From assembly GCF_900129855.1 (NCBI RefSeq), contig NZ_LT670819.1, positions 7,564,001 through 7,628,000 on the forward strand: a stretch of DNA of 64,000 nucleotides, written 5' to 3'. The DNA is from Streptomyces sp. 3214.6. Lineage in GTDB: Bacteria; Actinomycetota; Actinomycetes; Streptomycetales; Streptomycetaceae. Of this stretch, positions 16,822-25,049 are shown piece after piece. The position numbers were made by a program, and so were the translations under genes. The first letter of the stretch is position 1, and every line of letters begins with the position of its first letter. The notes below the pieces were generated by a model. It worked only from the letters and a program-made list of their open reading frames with translations. It was not told where the DNA came from and did not search any database.

Positions 16822-16850
16822 TTGACGAATCACAGGGGCCCTCCTACCTT
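16822..16850 (+). promoter_or_regulatory. Putative promoter of the GntR-led operon
   Basis: TTGACG (16822-16827) and TACCTT (16845-16850) are 17 bp apart, a good housekeeping-type match, about 80 bp upstream of the GntR start codon. Confidence 0.55.
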
Positions 16851-16871
16851 CAACGCGTCGTACTTCGTACG

Positions 16872-16916
16872 TCATATATGAGACGCGATACGCGAGATCC
16901 GAGATCGGATACGCGA
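16872..16916. promoter_or_regulatory. Palindrome and direct repeats before the GntR gene
   Basis: TCATATATGA (16872-16881) is a perfect palindrome in an otherwise GC-rich region. GATACGCGA occurs twice (16887-16895 and 16908-16916). The block lies between the putative promoter and the start codon, a usual place for autoregulation by FadR-subfamily GntR proteins. Confidence 0.5.
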
Positions 16917-16932
16917 CTTCCGAGAGGCGCGC

Positions 16933-17613
16933 ATGACCTCTGTGCCCACGCCGATCCCCTCCCGCACGCAGTACGTGCTGGAGGAGATCAAACGCCGCAT
17001 CCTCACCGGGCGACTGACGCCCGGTCAGGCCCTGGTCGAGACCGAGCTCGCCGCGCAGTTCGGGGTCTCCAAGACCCCGGTGCGCGAGGCCCTCAAGACC
17101 CTGGCCGGCACCGGACTGGTCGTCATGAGCCAGTACAAGGGCGTCACGGTGCGCATGGTGGACGCGGACATGGCGCGCGAGGTCTACGACGTCCGGCTGC
17201 TCCTCGAACCCGAGGCGCTGAGACGGGCGGTACGGCGCGGCGCCTCCCTGGACGCGGCCCGCGATGCGCTGACGATGGCCGACGAGGCGACCGACACCGC
17301 CGAACGGTCCCTGGCCAACCGGGAGTTCCACCGCGCGCTCTACCTGCCGTGCGGCAACCCGCTGCTCGGCCGGATGCTCGACGAGGTCCGTGACCAGGCC
17401 GCCCTGGTCTCCGCCGTCGCCTGGGCCGCCTCACCCTCCTGGGAGCGGGAGGCCGGCGAGCACCGCGAGATCCTGCGGCTGGCCCTGGACGGCGACGCGG
17501 ACGGCGCGGCCCGCGCCCTGCACGCCCACATCGCGTCCTTCGTGCACCGGGCGTTCCCCGAGACCGACGACGGGACCCTCGCGGGGGCCCAGGCAGAGGA
17601 AGGTCAGGAATGA
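16933..17613 (+). CDS. GntR family transcriptional regulator, FCD (FadR) subfamily
   Basis: This 226-residue regulator has an N-terminal winged helix (about residues 10-75: YVLEEIKRRILTGRLTPGQALVETELAAQFGVSKTPVREAL) and a helical FCD domain with metal/ligand residues in EVYDVRLLLEPEA, NREFHRALY and EHREIL. FCD regulators often sense sugar acids such as uronates or aldonates. The gene overlaps the following DHDPS-family gene by ATGA, so it should control the operon it heads. Confidence 0.9.
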   Translation: MTSVPTPIPSRTQYVLEEIKRRILTGRLTPGQALVETELAAQFGVSKTPVREALKTLAGTGLVVMSQYKGVTVRMVDADMAREVYDVRLLLEPEALRRAVRRGASLDAARDALTMADEATDTAERSLANREFHRALYLPCGNPLLGRMLDEVRDQAALVSAVAWAASPSWEREAGEHREILRLALDGDADGAARALHAHIASFVHRAFPETDDGTLAGAQAEEGQE

Positions 17614-18521
17614 GCAGCGTGGCGTTCGAGACCCAGCGTGCGGCCCTGGCCGACGTGGTGGCCATCCCGGTGACCCCGTTCGCCGGGGACGGCTCCATCG
17701 ACCAGGACGCCCACCGGGCCCTGCTGCGCCGTCTGCTCGACGGCGGGATCACCACGCTCACCCCGAACGGCAACACCGGCGAGTTCTACGCCCTCACCCC
17801 CGAGGAGCGCCGCCTGGTCACGGAGTTGACGATCGAGGAGGCGGGGGATCGTTCCGTCATCCTCGTCGGCGTCGGACACGACGTCCCCACCGCCGTCACC
17901 TCCGCCCGGCACGCCTGGGAGCTGGGCGCGCAGATGGTGATGGTCCACCAGCCCGTCCACCCCTACGTCTCGCAGGGCGGCTGGGTCGACTACCACCGGG
18001 AGATCGCGCAGGCGGTGCCCGAACTGGGCGTCGTCCCGTACATCCGCAACACGCAGCTGCACGGTGAGCGCCTGGCCGAGCTCGCCGACGCCTGTCCCAA
18101 CGTCGTCGGCGTCAAGTACGCCGTCCCGGACGCCGCCCGCTTCGCCGCCTTCGCGCGCGACGCCGGCCTGGAACGCTTCGTCTGGGTCGCCGGCCTCGCC
18201 GAGCCGTACGCCCCCTCCTACTTCTCCGCGGGCGCCACCGGCTTCACGTCCGGGCTGGTCAACGTCGCCCCCGCCGTTTCGCTGAACATGATCGAAGCGC
18301 TTCGATCGGGGGACTATCCGGCCGCGATGAAGGTGTGGGAACAGATCAGGCGCTTCGAGGAGCTGCGCGCCGCCAACGGCTCCGCCAACAACGTCACCAT
18401 CGTCAAGGAGGCCCTTGCCTCCCTTGGCCTGTGCCGCCGTGAGGTCCGCCCTCCGAGCCGTCCGCTGCCCGAGGACGAGCGTGCCGAGGTCGCCGCCATA
18501 GTCGCCGGATGGTCCATATGA
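17610..18521 (+). CDS. DHDPS/NAL-superfamily lyase or dehydratase acting on a 2-keto-3-deoxy sugar acid
   Basis: This 303-residue class I aldolase-superfamily protein has GNTGEFYALTPEER near residue 53, the tyrosine region PYIRNTQ near 138 and the Schiff-base lysine in VVGVKYAVPD near 168. It is only distantly like KdgD at 11891. Its coupling (ATGA) to an arabinonate-dehydratase-like IlvD/Edd gene suggests it handles a 2-keto-3-deoxy-pentonate, either dehydrating it to 2-oxoglutarate semialdehyde or splitting it to pyruvate. Which reaction occurs is not resolved by sequence. Confidence 0.85.
   Translation: MSSVAFETQRAALADVVAIPVTPFAGDGSIDQDAHRALLRRLLDGGITTLTPNGNTGEFYALTPEERRLVTELTIEEAGDRSVILVGVGHDVPTAVTSARHAWELGAQMVMVHQPVHPYVSQGGWVDYHREIAQAVPELGVVPYIRNTQLHGERLAELADACPNVVGVKYAVPDAARFAAFARDAGLERFVWVAGLAEPYAPSYFSAGATGFTSGLVNVAPAVSLNMIEALRSGDYPAAMKVWEQIRRFEELRAANGSANNVTIVKEALASLGLCRREVRPPSRPLPEDERAEVAAIVAGWSI
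18290..18307. promoter_or_regulatory. 18-bp perfect palindrome with AAGCGCTT core, inside the lyase gene
   Basis: GATCGAAGCGCTTCGATC is perfectly palindromic. Its core is the LacI-family half-site arrangement AAGC-GCTT. Three other AAGCGCTT cores lie at 18521, 20463 and 26615. A role as an operator or roadblock is inferred. Confidence 0.45.
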
Positions 18522-20320
18522 AGCGCTTCGACGATCATGCCGTCAGCCGCGCGGACGACGGCACCGCCGCCGCACGTCCTTCGGCGAAGCGTCCTGCGCT
18601 GAAGCGTCCGGAGGAACTCCGAAGCCACCAGTGGTACGGCACCGACGGCCTGCGCTCCTTCAGTCACCGCGCCCGCACCCGCCAGCTCGGCTACCTCCCC
18701 GAGGAACACCTCGGCAAGCCGGTCATCGCGATCCTCAACACCTGGTCCGACATCAACCCCTGCCACGTCCACCTGCGCGACCGCGCCCAGGCCGTGAAGC
18801 GGGGCGTGTGGCAGGCGGGCGGTTTCCCGCTGGAGTTCCCGGTCGCCACGCTCAGCGAGACCTTCCAGAAGCCGACCCCGATGCTCTACCGCAACCTGCT
18901 CGCCATGGAGACCGAGGAGCTGCTGCGCTCCTACCCGGTCGACGGCGCCGTGCTGATGGGCGGCTGCGACAAGACGACCCCCGCGCTGCTCATGGGCGCG
19001 GCGAGCGTCGACCTGCCGACCGTCTTCGTGCCGGCCGGGCCCATGCTGCCGGGCCACTGGCGCAATGAGGTCCTCGGCTCGGGCACCGACATGTGGAAGT
19101 ACTGGGACGACAAGCGGGCCGGCGTGATCGGCGACTGCGAGCTGGCCGAGCTGGAGAACGGCCTCGCCCGCTCGCCGGGTCACTGCATGACGATGGGCAC
19201 GGCGTCCACGCTGACGGCCGCGGCGGAGGCGCTGGGTGTGACGGTGCCGGGTGCGTCCAGCATCCCGGCCGTGGACTCCGGGCACGATCGGATGGCCGCA
19301 TCGTCCGGCATGAGGATCGTTGAACAAGTCCACAAGGGGCGCGTCCTTTCCGAGATCCTCACCCGCGACGCCTTCGAGGACGCGGTGACGACCGTCCTCG
19401 GCCTCGGCGGTTCGACGAACGCCGTCATCCACCTCATCGCCATGGCCGGCCGTGCGGGCGTCAGGCTCACCCTCGACGACTTCGACCGGATCGCCCGCAC
19501 GGTTCCCGTCCTCGCCAACGTCCGCCCCGGCGGCCAGAAGTACCTCATGGAGGACTTCCACTTCGCGGGCGGCCTGCCCGGCTTCCTCTCCCGGATCCCG
19601 GACCTGCTCCACCTCGACCGCCCGACGGTCTCGTTCGACACCCTGCGCGAACAGCTCGCCGGCGCGCGGGTCCACCACGACGACGTCATCCGGCTCCGGG
19701 ACAACCCGGTCGCCGCCGAGGGCGGGGTCGCCGTACTGCGCGGCAACCTCTGCCCGGACGGCGCCGTCATCAAGCACATCGCCGCCGAGCCGCAGCTGCT
19801 CAAGCACACCGGACCCGCGGTCGTCTTCGACGACTACAGGACCATGCAACGCACCATCAACGACCCCGAGTTGGGCATCACCGCCGACACGGTCCTGGTG
19901 CTGCGGGGCTCCGGCCCCAAGGGCGGTCCGGGCATGCCCGAGTACGGCATGCTGCCCATCCCCGACCATCTGCTCAAGCAGGGCGTGCGGGACATGGTGC
20001 GGATCTCCGACGCCCGGATGAGCGGGACGAGTTACGGCGCGTGCGTGCTGCACGTGGCGCCCGAGTCGTACGTCGGCGGACCGTTGGCCCTGGTGCGCAC
20101 GGGCGACTCGATCACCCTCGACGTCGAGGCCCGCACCCTCCAACTCAACGTGGACGACGAGGAGCTGGAGCGGCGCAGGGCGGACTGGACGCCGCCGCCC
20201 GCCCGTTACGAGCGCGGTTACGGAGCGCTCTACAACGAACAGATCACCCAGGCCGACACCGGCTGCGACTTCGAGTTCCTGGCACGGCCGGGCAAGGTCC
20301 CGGACCCGTACGCAGGCTGA
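18518..20320 (+). CDS. IlvD/Edd family sugar-acid dehydratase, L-arabinonate dehydratase type
   Basis: This protein of about 600 residues has three cysteines placed to bind a [2Fe-2S] cluster: Cys82 (NTWSDINPC), Cys150 (MGGC) and Cys223 (SPGHC). The spacings of 68 and 73 residues equal those I recall for rhizobial L-arabinonate dehydratase (59, 127, 200). The enzyme should dehydrate an aldonate to a 2-keto-3-deoxy acid. Start ATG at 18518 gives ATGA overlap with the preceding lyase; an ATG at 18509 is also in frame. Arabinan-degrading GH43 genes nearby make L-arabinonate a reasonable substrate, but an aldarate or other aldonate cannot be excluded. Confidence 0.87.
   Translation: MKRFDDHAVSRADDGTAAARPSAKRPALKRPEELRSHQWYGTDGLRSFSHRARTRQLGYLPEEHLGKPVIAILNTWSDINPCHVHLRDRAQAVKRGVWQAGGFPLEFPVATLSETFQKPTPMLYRNLLAMETEELLRSYPVDGAVLMGGCDKTTPALLMGAASVDLPTVFVPAGPMLPGHWRNEVLGSGTDMWKYWDDKRAGVIGDCELAELENGLARSPGHCMTMGTASTLTAAAEALGVTVPGASSIPAVDSGHDRMAASSGMRIVEQVHKGRVLSEILTRDAFEDAVTTVLGLGGSTNAVIHLIAMAGRAGVRLTLDDFDRIARTVPVLANVRPGGQKYLMEDFHFAGGLPGFLSRIPDLLHLDRPTVSFDTLREQLAGARVHHDDVIRLRDNPVAAEGGVAVLRGNLCPDGAVIKHIAAEPQLLKHTGPAVVFDDYRTMQRTINDPELGITADTVLVLRGSGPKGGPGMPEYGMLPIPDHLLKQGVRDMVRISDARMSGTSYGACVLHVAPESYVGGPLALVRTGDSITLDVEARTLQLNVDDEELERRRADWTPPPARYERGYGALYNEQITQADTGCDFEFLARPGKVPDPYAG
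18520..18529. promoter_or_regulatory. GAAGCGCTTC palindrome at the start of the dehydratase gene
   Basis: A 10-bp perfect palindrome covers the first codons of the dehydratase. It shares the AAGCGCTT core with sites at 18290, 20461 and 26613. Confidence 0.35.
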
Positions 20321-20330
20321 CCGGGCCCGC

Positions 20331-20402
20331 TCAGGGGCGCGGGGCCGTATCGATATGCGGCTCCGCCGCGTGGGCCCGACCGGCCACGACGCATCCGTAG
20401 CC
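20331..20402. repeat. Dispersed streptomycete intergenic repeat
   Basis: The stretch beginning TCAGGGGCGCGGGGCCGTAT and running through a TATCGATATGCGGCTCCGCC segment resembles a repeat I recognise from many streptomycete intergenic regions. It separates the metabolic genes from the permease genes. No coding potential is apparent. Confidence 0.55.
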
Positions 20403-20460
20403 GCCACACAGCAACAAGAGGCACCCCGTACCGCGAAAGGGGCCGACCCCCGCACGTCGA

Positions 20461-20472
20461 GAAAGCGCTTCC
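20461..20472. promoter_or_regulatory. LacI-type operator candidate before the permease genes
   Basis: GAAAGCGCTTCC has an AAGCGCTT core and lies 43 bp upstream of the MalF-type permease start, the best promoter-proximal example of the four AAGCGCTT sites. LacI-family regulators of sugar importers use similar operators. No lacI gene is in the window. Confidence 0.5.
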
Positions 20473-20514
20473 TGTACGACCTCCGCACGACGTACCGAGA
20501 ACGGAGACCCTGTC

Positions 20515-21450
20515 ATGGCCCAAGCCGCAGCCGTGGCGAAACCGCCCGCGCCACCCCGGCGGCGCCGTGCCTCCGCCACGCCGCGCAGACTGCCGTATCT
20601 GCTGATCGCGCCGGCGGTCCTGCTGATGCTGGGCTTCATCGCCTACCCGGTCATCAGCGTCTTCTACTACAGCCTGCAGAACTACAACCCCACCAAACCG
20701 TGGCGGAACGGCTACGCGGGCTTCGACAACTTCGTCCACGCCTTCACCGACGACCCGCAGTTCTGGGACACACTGACCTTCAGCGCGAAATGGGTCGTCG
20801 TCGAGGTCGGACTGCAGCTGCTGTTCGGTCTGGCCCTGGCGCTGATCGTCAACCAGACCTTCGTGGGGCGCTCGCTCGGCCGCGCCCTGGTCTTCTCGCC
20901 GTGGGCCGTCTCCGGCGTGCTGACCTCCGCGATCTGGGTGCTGCTCTACAACTCCCAGACCGGCATCACCCGTTACCTCGCGGACATGGGCATCGGCGAG
21001 TACGGCACGAGCTGGCTGTCGGACACCTCCACCGTCTTCCCGGCGGCGATCGTCGCCGACCTGTGGCGCGGTGTCCCCTTCTTCGCGATCCTCATCCTCG
21101 CCGACCTCCAGTCCGTCTCCAAGGACCTGTACGAGGCCGCCGAGGTCGACGGGGCCAGCAGGATCAAGCAGTTCTGGCACATCACCCTGCCCCATCTGAA
21201 GGACGCCATCGTCCTGTCCACGCTGCTGCGCGCGGTGTGGGAGTTCAACAACGTCGACCTGCTGTACACGCTCACCGGCGGCGGCCCCGCGGGGGAGACC
21301 ACCACCCTCCCGCTCTACATCGCCAACACCAGCGTCGACGCCCACAACTTCGGCTACGCGTCCGCCCTCACCACGGTCGCGTTCGTGATCCTGCTCTTCT
21401 GCTCGATGGTCTATCTGCGGCTGAGCAAGTTCGGAGGAGGCGACAAGTGA
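20515..21450 (+). CDS. Sugar ABC transporter permease, MalF type (pectin/arabinan oligosaccharides)
   Basis: This 311-residue permease has a short basic cytoplasmic N-terminus, six predicted helices and the EAA loop EAAEVDGASRIKQFWHITLPHL. It should form the importer with the next gene (GTGA overlap). No binding-protein gene is adjacent; the likely partner is encoded at 27813. No ATPase is encoded, suggesting a shared MsiK-type ATPase elsewhere. Confidence 0.92.
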   Translation: MAQAAAVAKPPAPPRRRRASATPRRLPYLLIAPAVLLMLGFIAYPVISVFYYSLQNYNPTKPWRNGYAGFDNFVHAFTDDPQFWDTLTFSAKWVVVEVGLQLLFGLALALIVNQTFVGRSLGRALVFSPWAVSGVLTSAIWVLLYNSQTGITRYLADMGIGEYGTSWLSDTSTVFPAAIVADLWRGVPFFAILILADLQSVSKDLYEAAEVDGASRIKQFWHITLPHLKDAIVLSTLLRAVWEFNNVDLLYTLTGGGPAGETTTLPLYIANTSVDAHNFGYASALTTVAFVILLFCSMVYLRLSKFGGGDK

Positions 21451-22346
21451 TCACCAAGGAGGCAACCGAGGTCGCACCCGCCCCCGTGCGCGTGCCCGCC
21501 GCCGCCGACCGACGGCCGCCTGGGAAGAAGCGCGCCTGGGACGAGGCGCCCCGCTGGCAGATCTACGTCCCGCTGGGGATCTACCTGGTCTTCACCCTCG
21601 TCCCCTTCTACTGGATCCTGCTCTTCGCGCTCCGCCCGGCGGGCTCGACCTCGCTCGTGCCCTGGCCGATGACCTTCGACCATTTCGAGAAGGTGTGGAA
21701 CGAGCGGGACTTCGGGATCTACTTCCAGAACAGCCTGATCACCGGCGTGGCGACCCTGCTGCTGACCACCGGCGTCGCCCTGGCCGGCGGCTATGCCCTC
21801 GCCCGCTTCGACTTCAAGATCAAGCGCGGCTTCATGCTCGCCCTGCTGTGCACCCAGTTCGTGCCGGGCGCGCTGCTCCTGGTCCCGCTCTTCCAGATCT
21901 TCGCCGAGCTGAAGATGATCAACTCGCTGTCGAGCGTGATCATCGCCGAGACCGTTTTCCAGCTGCCTCTGTCGATGATCCTGATCAGCGGCTTCATCCG
22001 GAACGTGCCCTACTCCCTGGAGGAGGCCGCCTGGGTCGACGGCTGCAACCGGTTCACCGCCTTCCGCATCGTCGTCCTCCCCCTGCTGCGCCCAGGACTG
22101 ATCGCCGTCGGCTCCTTCGCCTTCGTGCACGCCTGGAACCACTTCCTGTTCGCCCTGATGTTCCTCTCCGACCAGACCAAGCAGACGATCCCGGTCGGCC
22201 TGAACACCCTGATGAGCGCGGACAGCGTCGACCTGGGCGCGCTGGCTGCGGGCGGCATCATCGCCGCCGTGCCCGTGGTGGTCGTCTTCGCCTTCATCCA
22301 GAAGTGGCTGATCACCGGGTTCAGCGCGGGGGCGGTGAAGGGATGA
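21447..22346 (+). CDS. Sugar ABC transporter permease, MalG type
   Basis: This 299-residue permease starts at a GTG that overlaps the previous stop; GGAGGAGG lies upstream. It has six helices and the EAA loop EEAAWVDGCNRFTAFRIVVLPLL. Its stop overlaps the ATG of the truncated pectate lyase gene (ATGA), so transport and degradation genes are co-translated. Confidence 0.92.
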   Translation: MITKEATEVAPAPVRVPAAADRRPPGKKRAWDEAPRWQIYVPLGIYLVFTLVPFYWILLFALRPAGSTSLVPWPMTFDHFEKVWNERDFGIYFQNSLITGVATLLLTTGVALAGGYALARFDFKIKRGFMLALLCTQFVPGALLLVPLFQIFAELKMINSLSSVIIAETVFQLPLSMILISGFIRNVPYSLEEAAWVDGCNRFTAFRIVVLPLLRPGLIAVGSFAFVHAWNHFLFALMFLSDQTKQTIPVGLNTLMSADSVDLGALAAGGIIAAVPVVVVFAFIQKWLITGFSAGAVKG

Positions 22347-22957
22347 GGACACGCCAGATGAGGCTTCGTCAGATCGTGGTGACGGGGGTCGCGTTGGGCA
22401 CCCTCTGTGTTCCCGCCCACGCCGAGGCCCGCGACCTCAGCCGCGACACCCTCGCCGCCGACGACGGCTGGGCCGCGTACGGCACCGGCACCACCGGCGG
22501 ATCGGCGGCGGACGACGCCCACGTTCCCACCGTCACCGACCGCGCCGGACTCCTCCGCGCCCTCGACGGCGGCAGCGACACCCCGAAGATCATCAAGATC
22601 GCCGGGACGATTGACGCCGACACCGATGCCGACGGCCATCACCTGGACTGCGCCGACTACGCCACGTTCACCGAGTCCGCGATCTACGCAGAGAACAACG
22701 CCTTCCACACCCCCGGCCATGTGGAGGCCGCCGACCTGGTGAAGAGCTGGAACGGCACCGCCCTGCACCAGACCGGCACCCTCTTCAACGGCTGGCCCGT
22801 CGACCTCCTGGCGATCCACAACGCCTACAACAGCGGCAGTGAGCGTGATCGCACGGCGGACGTCGGCTGGACGCCTACCCTGCACCAAAAGATCGACAGC
22901 GCCGCGGCGGCCGACCGCGAGGTGGCACGCGGCGCGGGCGCAGGGAGGACCCCATGA
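22343..22957 (+). pseudogene. PL1 pectate lyase with its catalytic core deleted in frame
   Basis: The 204-residue product has a signal peptide and an N-terminal part (DDGWAAYGTGTTGGSAAD... KIIKIAGTIDAD) that aligns with the intact PL1 lyase at 30121. Its C-terminal part (AENNAFHTPG... NGWPVDLLAIHNAYN... GWTPTLHQKI) aligns with the end of the same protein. About 190 residues between them, including the calcium and catalytic Arg region, are absent; the joint is near 22660-22675. The frame and both four-base overlaps with neighbours are kept. The product cannot be an active lyase; it could be non-functional, or a secreted protein kept for coupling. An assembly error should be considered. Confidence 0.8.
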
Positions 22958-24195
22958 GCACTTCAGGCACTTCACGCACCACAGGCATCACAGGCATCAC
23001 AGGCACCACAGGCACCACAGGCACTTCAGGCACCACAGGCACCGCCGTCCCCATCGTCCTCGCGGGTGCGCGCGGCCACGGCCGCTGGCACCTGGACAAC
23101 ATCCGCCGACTCCAGGACAAGGGGATCGTCCGGCTGGCGGGCATCTGCGAGCTGACCCCGCTGGCCCCGGACGAGATCCCCGAGGGCCTCGGCACGCCCG
23201 AGCAGTCCGCCGACTTCGGCGCCCTGCTGGACACCACCGGCGCCCGGATCGCCGTCGTCTGCACCCCCATCCCCACCCACACCGACCTGGCGCTGACCGC
23301 GGCCCGCAAGGGCGTGCACCTGCTCCTGGAGAAGCCGCCCGCGCCGTCCTACGCCGAGTTCCGCCGGATGGCCGACGGGGTCGCCGAGGCCGGCGTGGTC
23401 TGCCAGATCGGCTTCCAGTCGCTGGGCTCGCACGCCGTGCCCGCGATCCGCACCCTGATCGCCGACGGCGCGATCGGCGAGGTGAACGGCGTCGGCGGAG
23501 CCGGGGCCTGGGCGCGCGCCGAGTCCTACTACCGGCGGGCGCCCTGGGCGGGCAAGCGGCGGCTGAACGGCGTCGACGTGATCGACGGGGCGCTCACCAA
23601 CCCCCTCGCGCACGCCGTCGCCACCGCCCTCGCGCTGGCCGGAGCGACCCGCGCCGAGGATGTCACCGGCATCGAGACCGAGCTGGCGCACGCCAACGCC
23701 ATCGAGTCCGACGACACCTCGTGCGTCCGCGTCACCACCGCCGACGGCCGTCACATCGTCGTCGCGGCCACCCTGTGCGCCGAGGAACCCGACGAGCCGT
23801 ACGTCGTCGTCCACGGCAGCCGCGGCCGGATCACGTACTGGTACAAGCAGGACCGCGTCCTGCTCCAGCGAGCCGACCACGGCCCCGAGGAGTACGAGTA
23901 CGGCCGCACCGACCTGCTGGAGAACCTCGTCGACCACCTCACCGACGGGGCCGAACTGCTCGTCCCGCCCGCCGCGACCGAGTCGTTCATGCGGGTCGTC
24001 GAGGCGATCCGGACCGCCCCCGACCCGGTCCAGCTGCCCGACGACGCCTGGCGCCTGCTGCCCGACGAGGACCGGCGGGTCGTCCCCGGCATCGACGGCC
24101 TCGTCGCGGCCGCCGCCGACACCCTCGCCCTCTACTCCGAACTGGGCGCCCCCTGGGCGTTCACGACCGCGCATCCGAAAGAGGTGAGCCCCTGA
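22954..24195 (+). CDS. Gfo/Idh/MocA family oxidoreductase
   Basis: This 413-residue NAD(P)-dependent enzyme has the Rossmann motif VLAGARGHGRWHLDNI after a repetitive N-terminal tail, then VVCTPIPTHTDLALTAARKGVHLLLEKPPAPS, with the EKP signature of the family, and a C-terminal alpha/beta domain. Members oxidise or isomerise sugars and sugar derivatives. In this operon it might oxidise the sugar fed to the arabinonate-type dehydratase (inference). The first ~30 residues are Thr/Gly/Ser repeats from a 9-bp minisatellite, unusual for the family. ATGA overlaps the truncated lyase. Confidence 0.88.
   Translation: MSTSGTSRTTGITGITGTTGTTGTSGTTGTAVPIVLAGARGHGRWHLDNIRRLQDKGIVRLAGICELTPLAPDEIPEGLGTPEQSADFGALLDTTGARIAVVCTPIPTHTDLALTAARKGVHLLLEKPPAPSYAEFRRMADGVAEAGVVCQIGFQSLGSHAVPAIRTLIADGAIGEVNGVGGAGAWARAESYYRRAPWAGKRRLNGVDVIDGALTNPLAHAVATALALAGATRAEDVTGIETELAHANAIESDDTSCVRVTTADGRHIVVAATLCAEEPDEPYVVVHGSRGRITYWYKQDRVLLQRADHGPEEYEYGRTDLLENLVDHLTDGAELLVPPAATESFMRVVEAIRTAPDPVQLPDDAWRLLPDEDRRVVPGIDGLVAAAADTLALYSELGAPWAFTTAHPKEVSP
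22958..23046. repeat. 9-bp minisatellite at the 5' end of the oxidoreductase gene
   Basis: Units of ACAGGCACC/ACAGGCATC/TTCAGGCAC are repeated about nine times in frame and encode a (TGT/TGI/SGT)n tail. The family core starts at about residue 31. Unit number is likely to vary between strains. Confidence 0.85.
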
Positions 24196-25049
24196 TGACC
24201 GCACCGGCACCCGACGCACCGGTCGTCCTGCGCGTCGCAGGCCGCCCGGTCGGCCGCTACGTCACCCGCCCCGAACTGCCCGCCCGGCTCTCCCCGCGCC
24301 CCTACCTGCACCCCGTCACCACCCTGGCCGGCACGACGGTCACCGAACTGAGCCCGGCCGACCACCCACACCACCTCGGCGTCGGTGTAGCCGTACCCGA
24401 CGTCGAGGGGCACAACTTCTGGGGCGGCCGGACCTACGTCCGGGATCAGGGCCCGACCGAGCTCGACAACCACGGCGCCCAGCGCCACGGCTCCTTCCAG
24501 CTGCGCGACCCCGACGGCTTCGTCGAGGAGCTGCGCTGGGTCGCCGCCGGGGCCGAGCTGCTGCGCGAGCGCCGCACGGTCGCCGCCACCGAACTCACCG
24601 ACACCGCCTGGGCGTTGGACTTCACCTTCTCCCTCACCAACGTCACCTCCGGCCCGCTGTCGATCGGCAGTCCGGCGACGAACGGCCGCCCCGGCGCGGC
24701 CTACGGCGGCTTCTTCTGGCGCGCCCGCAAGGAGGCCGGGGCTCCGCAGGTCTTCACCGCCGACACCGAGGGCGAGGCCTCGGTCCACGGCGAGCGCGCC
24801 CACTGGCTCGCCCTGGCCGGCGCCGGCTGGACCCTCGTCTTCGCGGGCGCCACCGACACCACCCGCCGCGACCCCTGGTTCGTGCGCACCGGCGAGTATC
24901 CGGGCGTCGGATCCTCGCTGGCCTCTGCCGAGCGGCTGCCGATCCCGCCGGGCGAGACGGCCGTACGGCGCGTCGTCACCGTCGTCGCCGACGGCCGCCC
25001 GGACCGGGACGAGGCGGCGGCACTGGTCCGGAAGGCGGTCAGCCAGTGA
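24195..25049 (+). CDS. DUF6807 (PmoA-like) family protein
   Basis: This 284-residue cytosolic protein belongs to the family named PmoA in older annotations. Features are RPYLHPVTTLAGTTVTE, the histidine-rich ADHPHHLGVGVAV, NFWGGRTYV, and RHGSFQ. The family occurs beside sugar oxidoreductases and glycoside hydrolases, but its reaction is not known. The histidine cluster suggests metal or sugar binding. Its ATG overlaps the preceding stop (TGATG), and its end overlaps the GH43 start (GTGA), so it is within the same coupled operon. Confidence 0.85.
   Translation: MTAPAPDAPVVLRVAGRPVGRYVTRPELPARLSPRPYLHPVTTLAGTTVTELSPADHPHHLGVGVAVPDVEGHNFWGGRTYVRDQGPTELDNHGAQRHGSFQLRDPDGFVEELRWVAAGAELLRERRTVAATELTDTAWALDFTFSLTNVTSGPLSIGSPATNGRPGAAYGGFFWRARKEAGAPQVFTADTEGEASVHGERAHWLALAGAGWTLVFAGATDTTRRDPWFVRTGEYPGVGSSLASAERLPIPPGETAVRRVVTVVADGRPDRDEAAALVRKAVSQ

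Noticed and set aside
22958..23046. CRISPR-like array
   Set aside because: The repeats are contiguous 9-bp units inside a reading frame, with no spacers and no cas genes.
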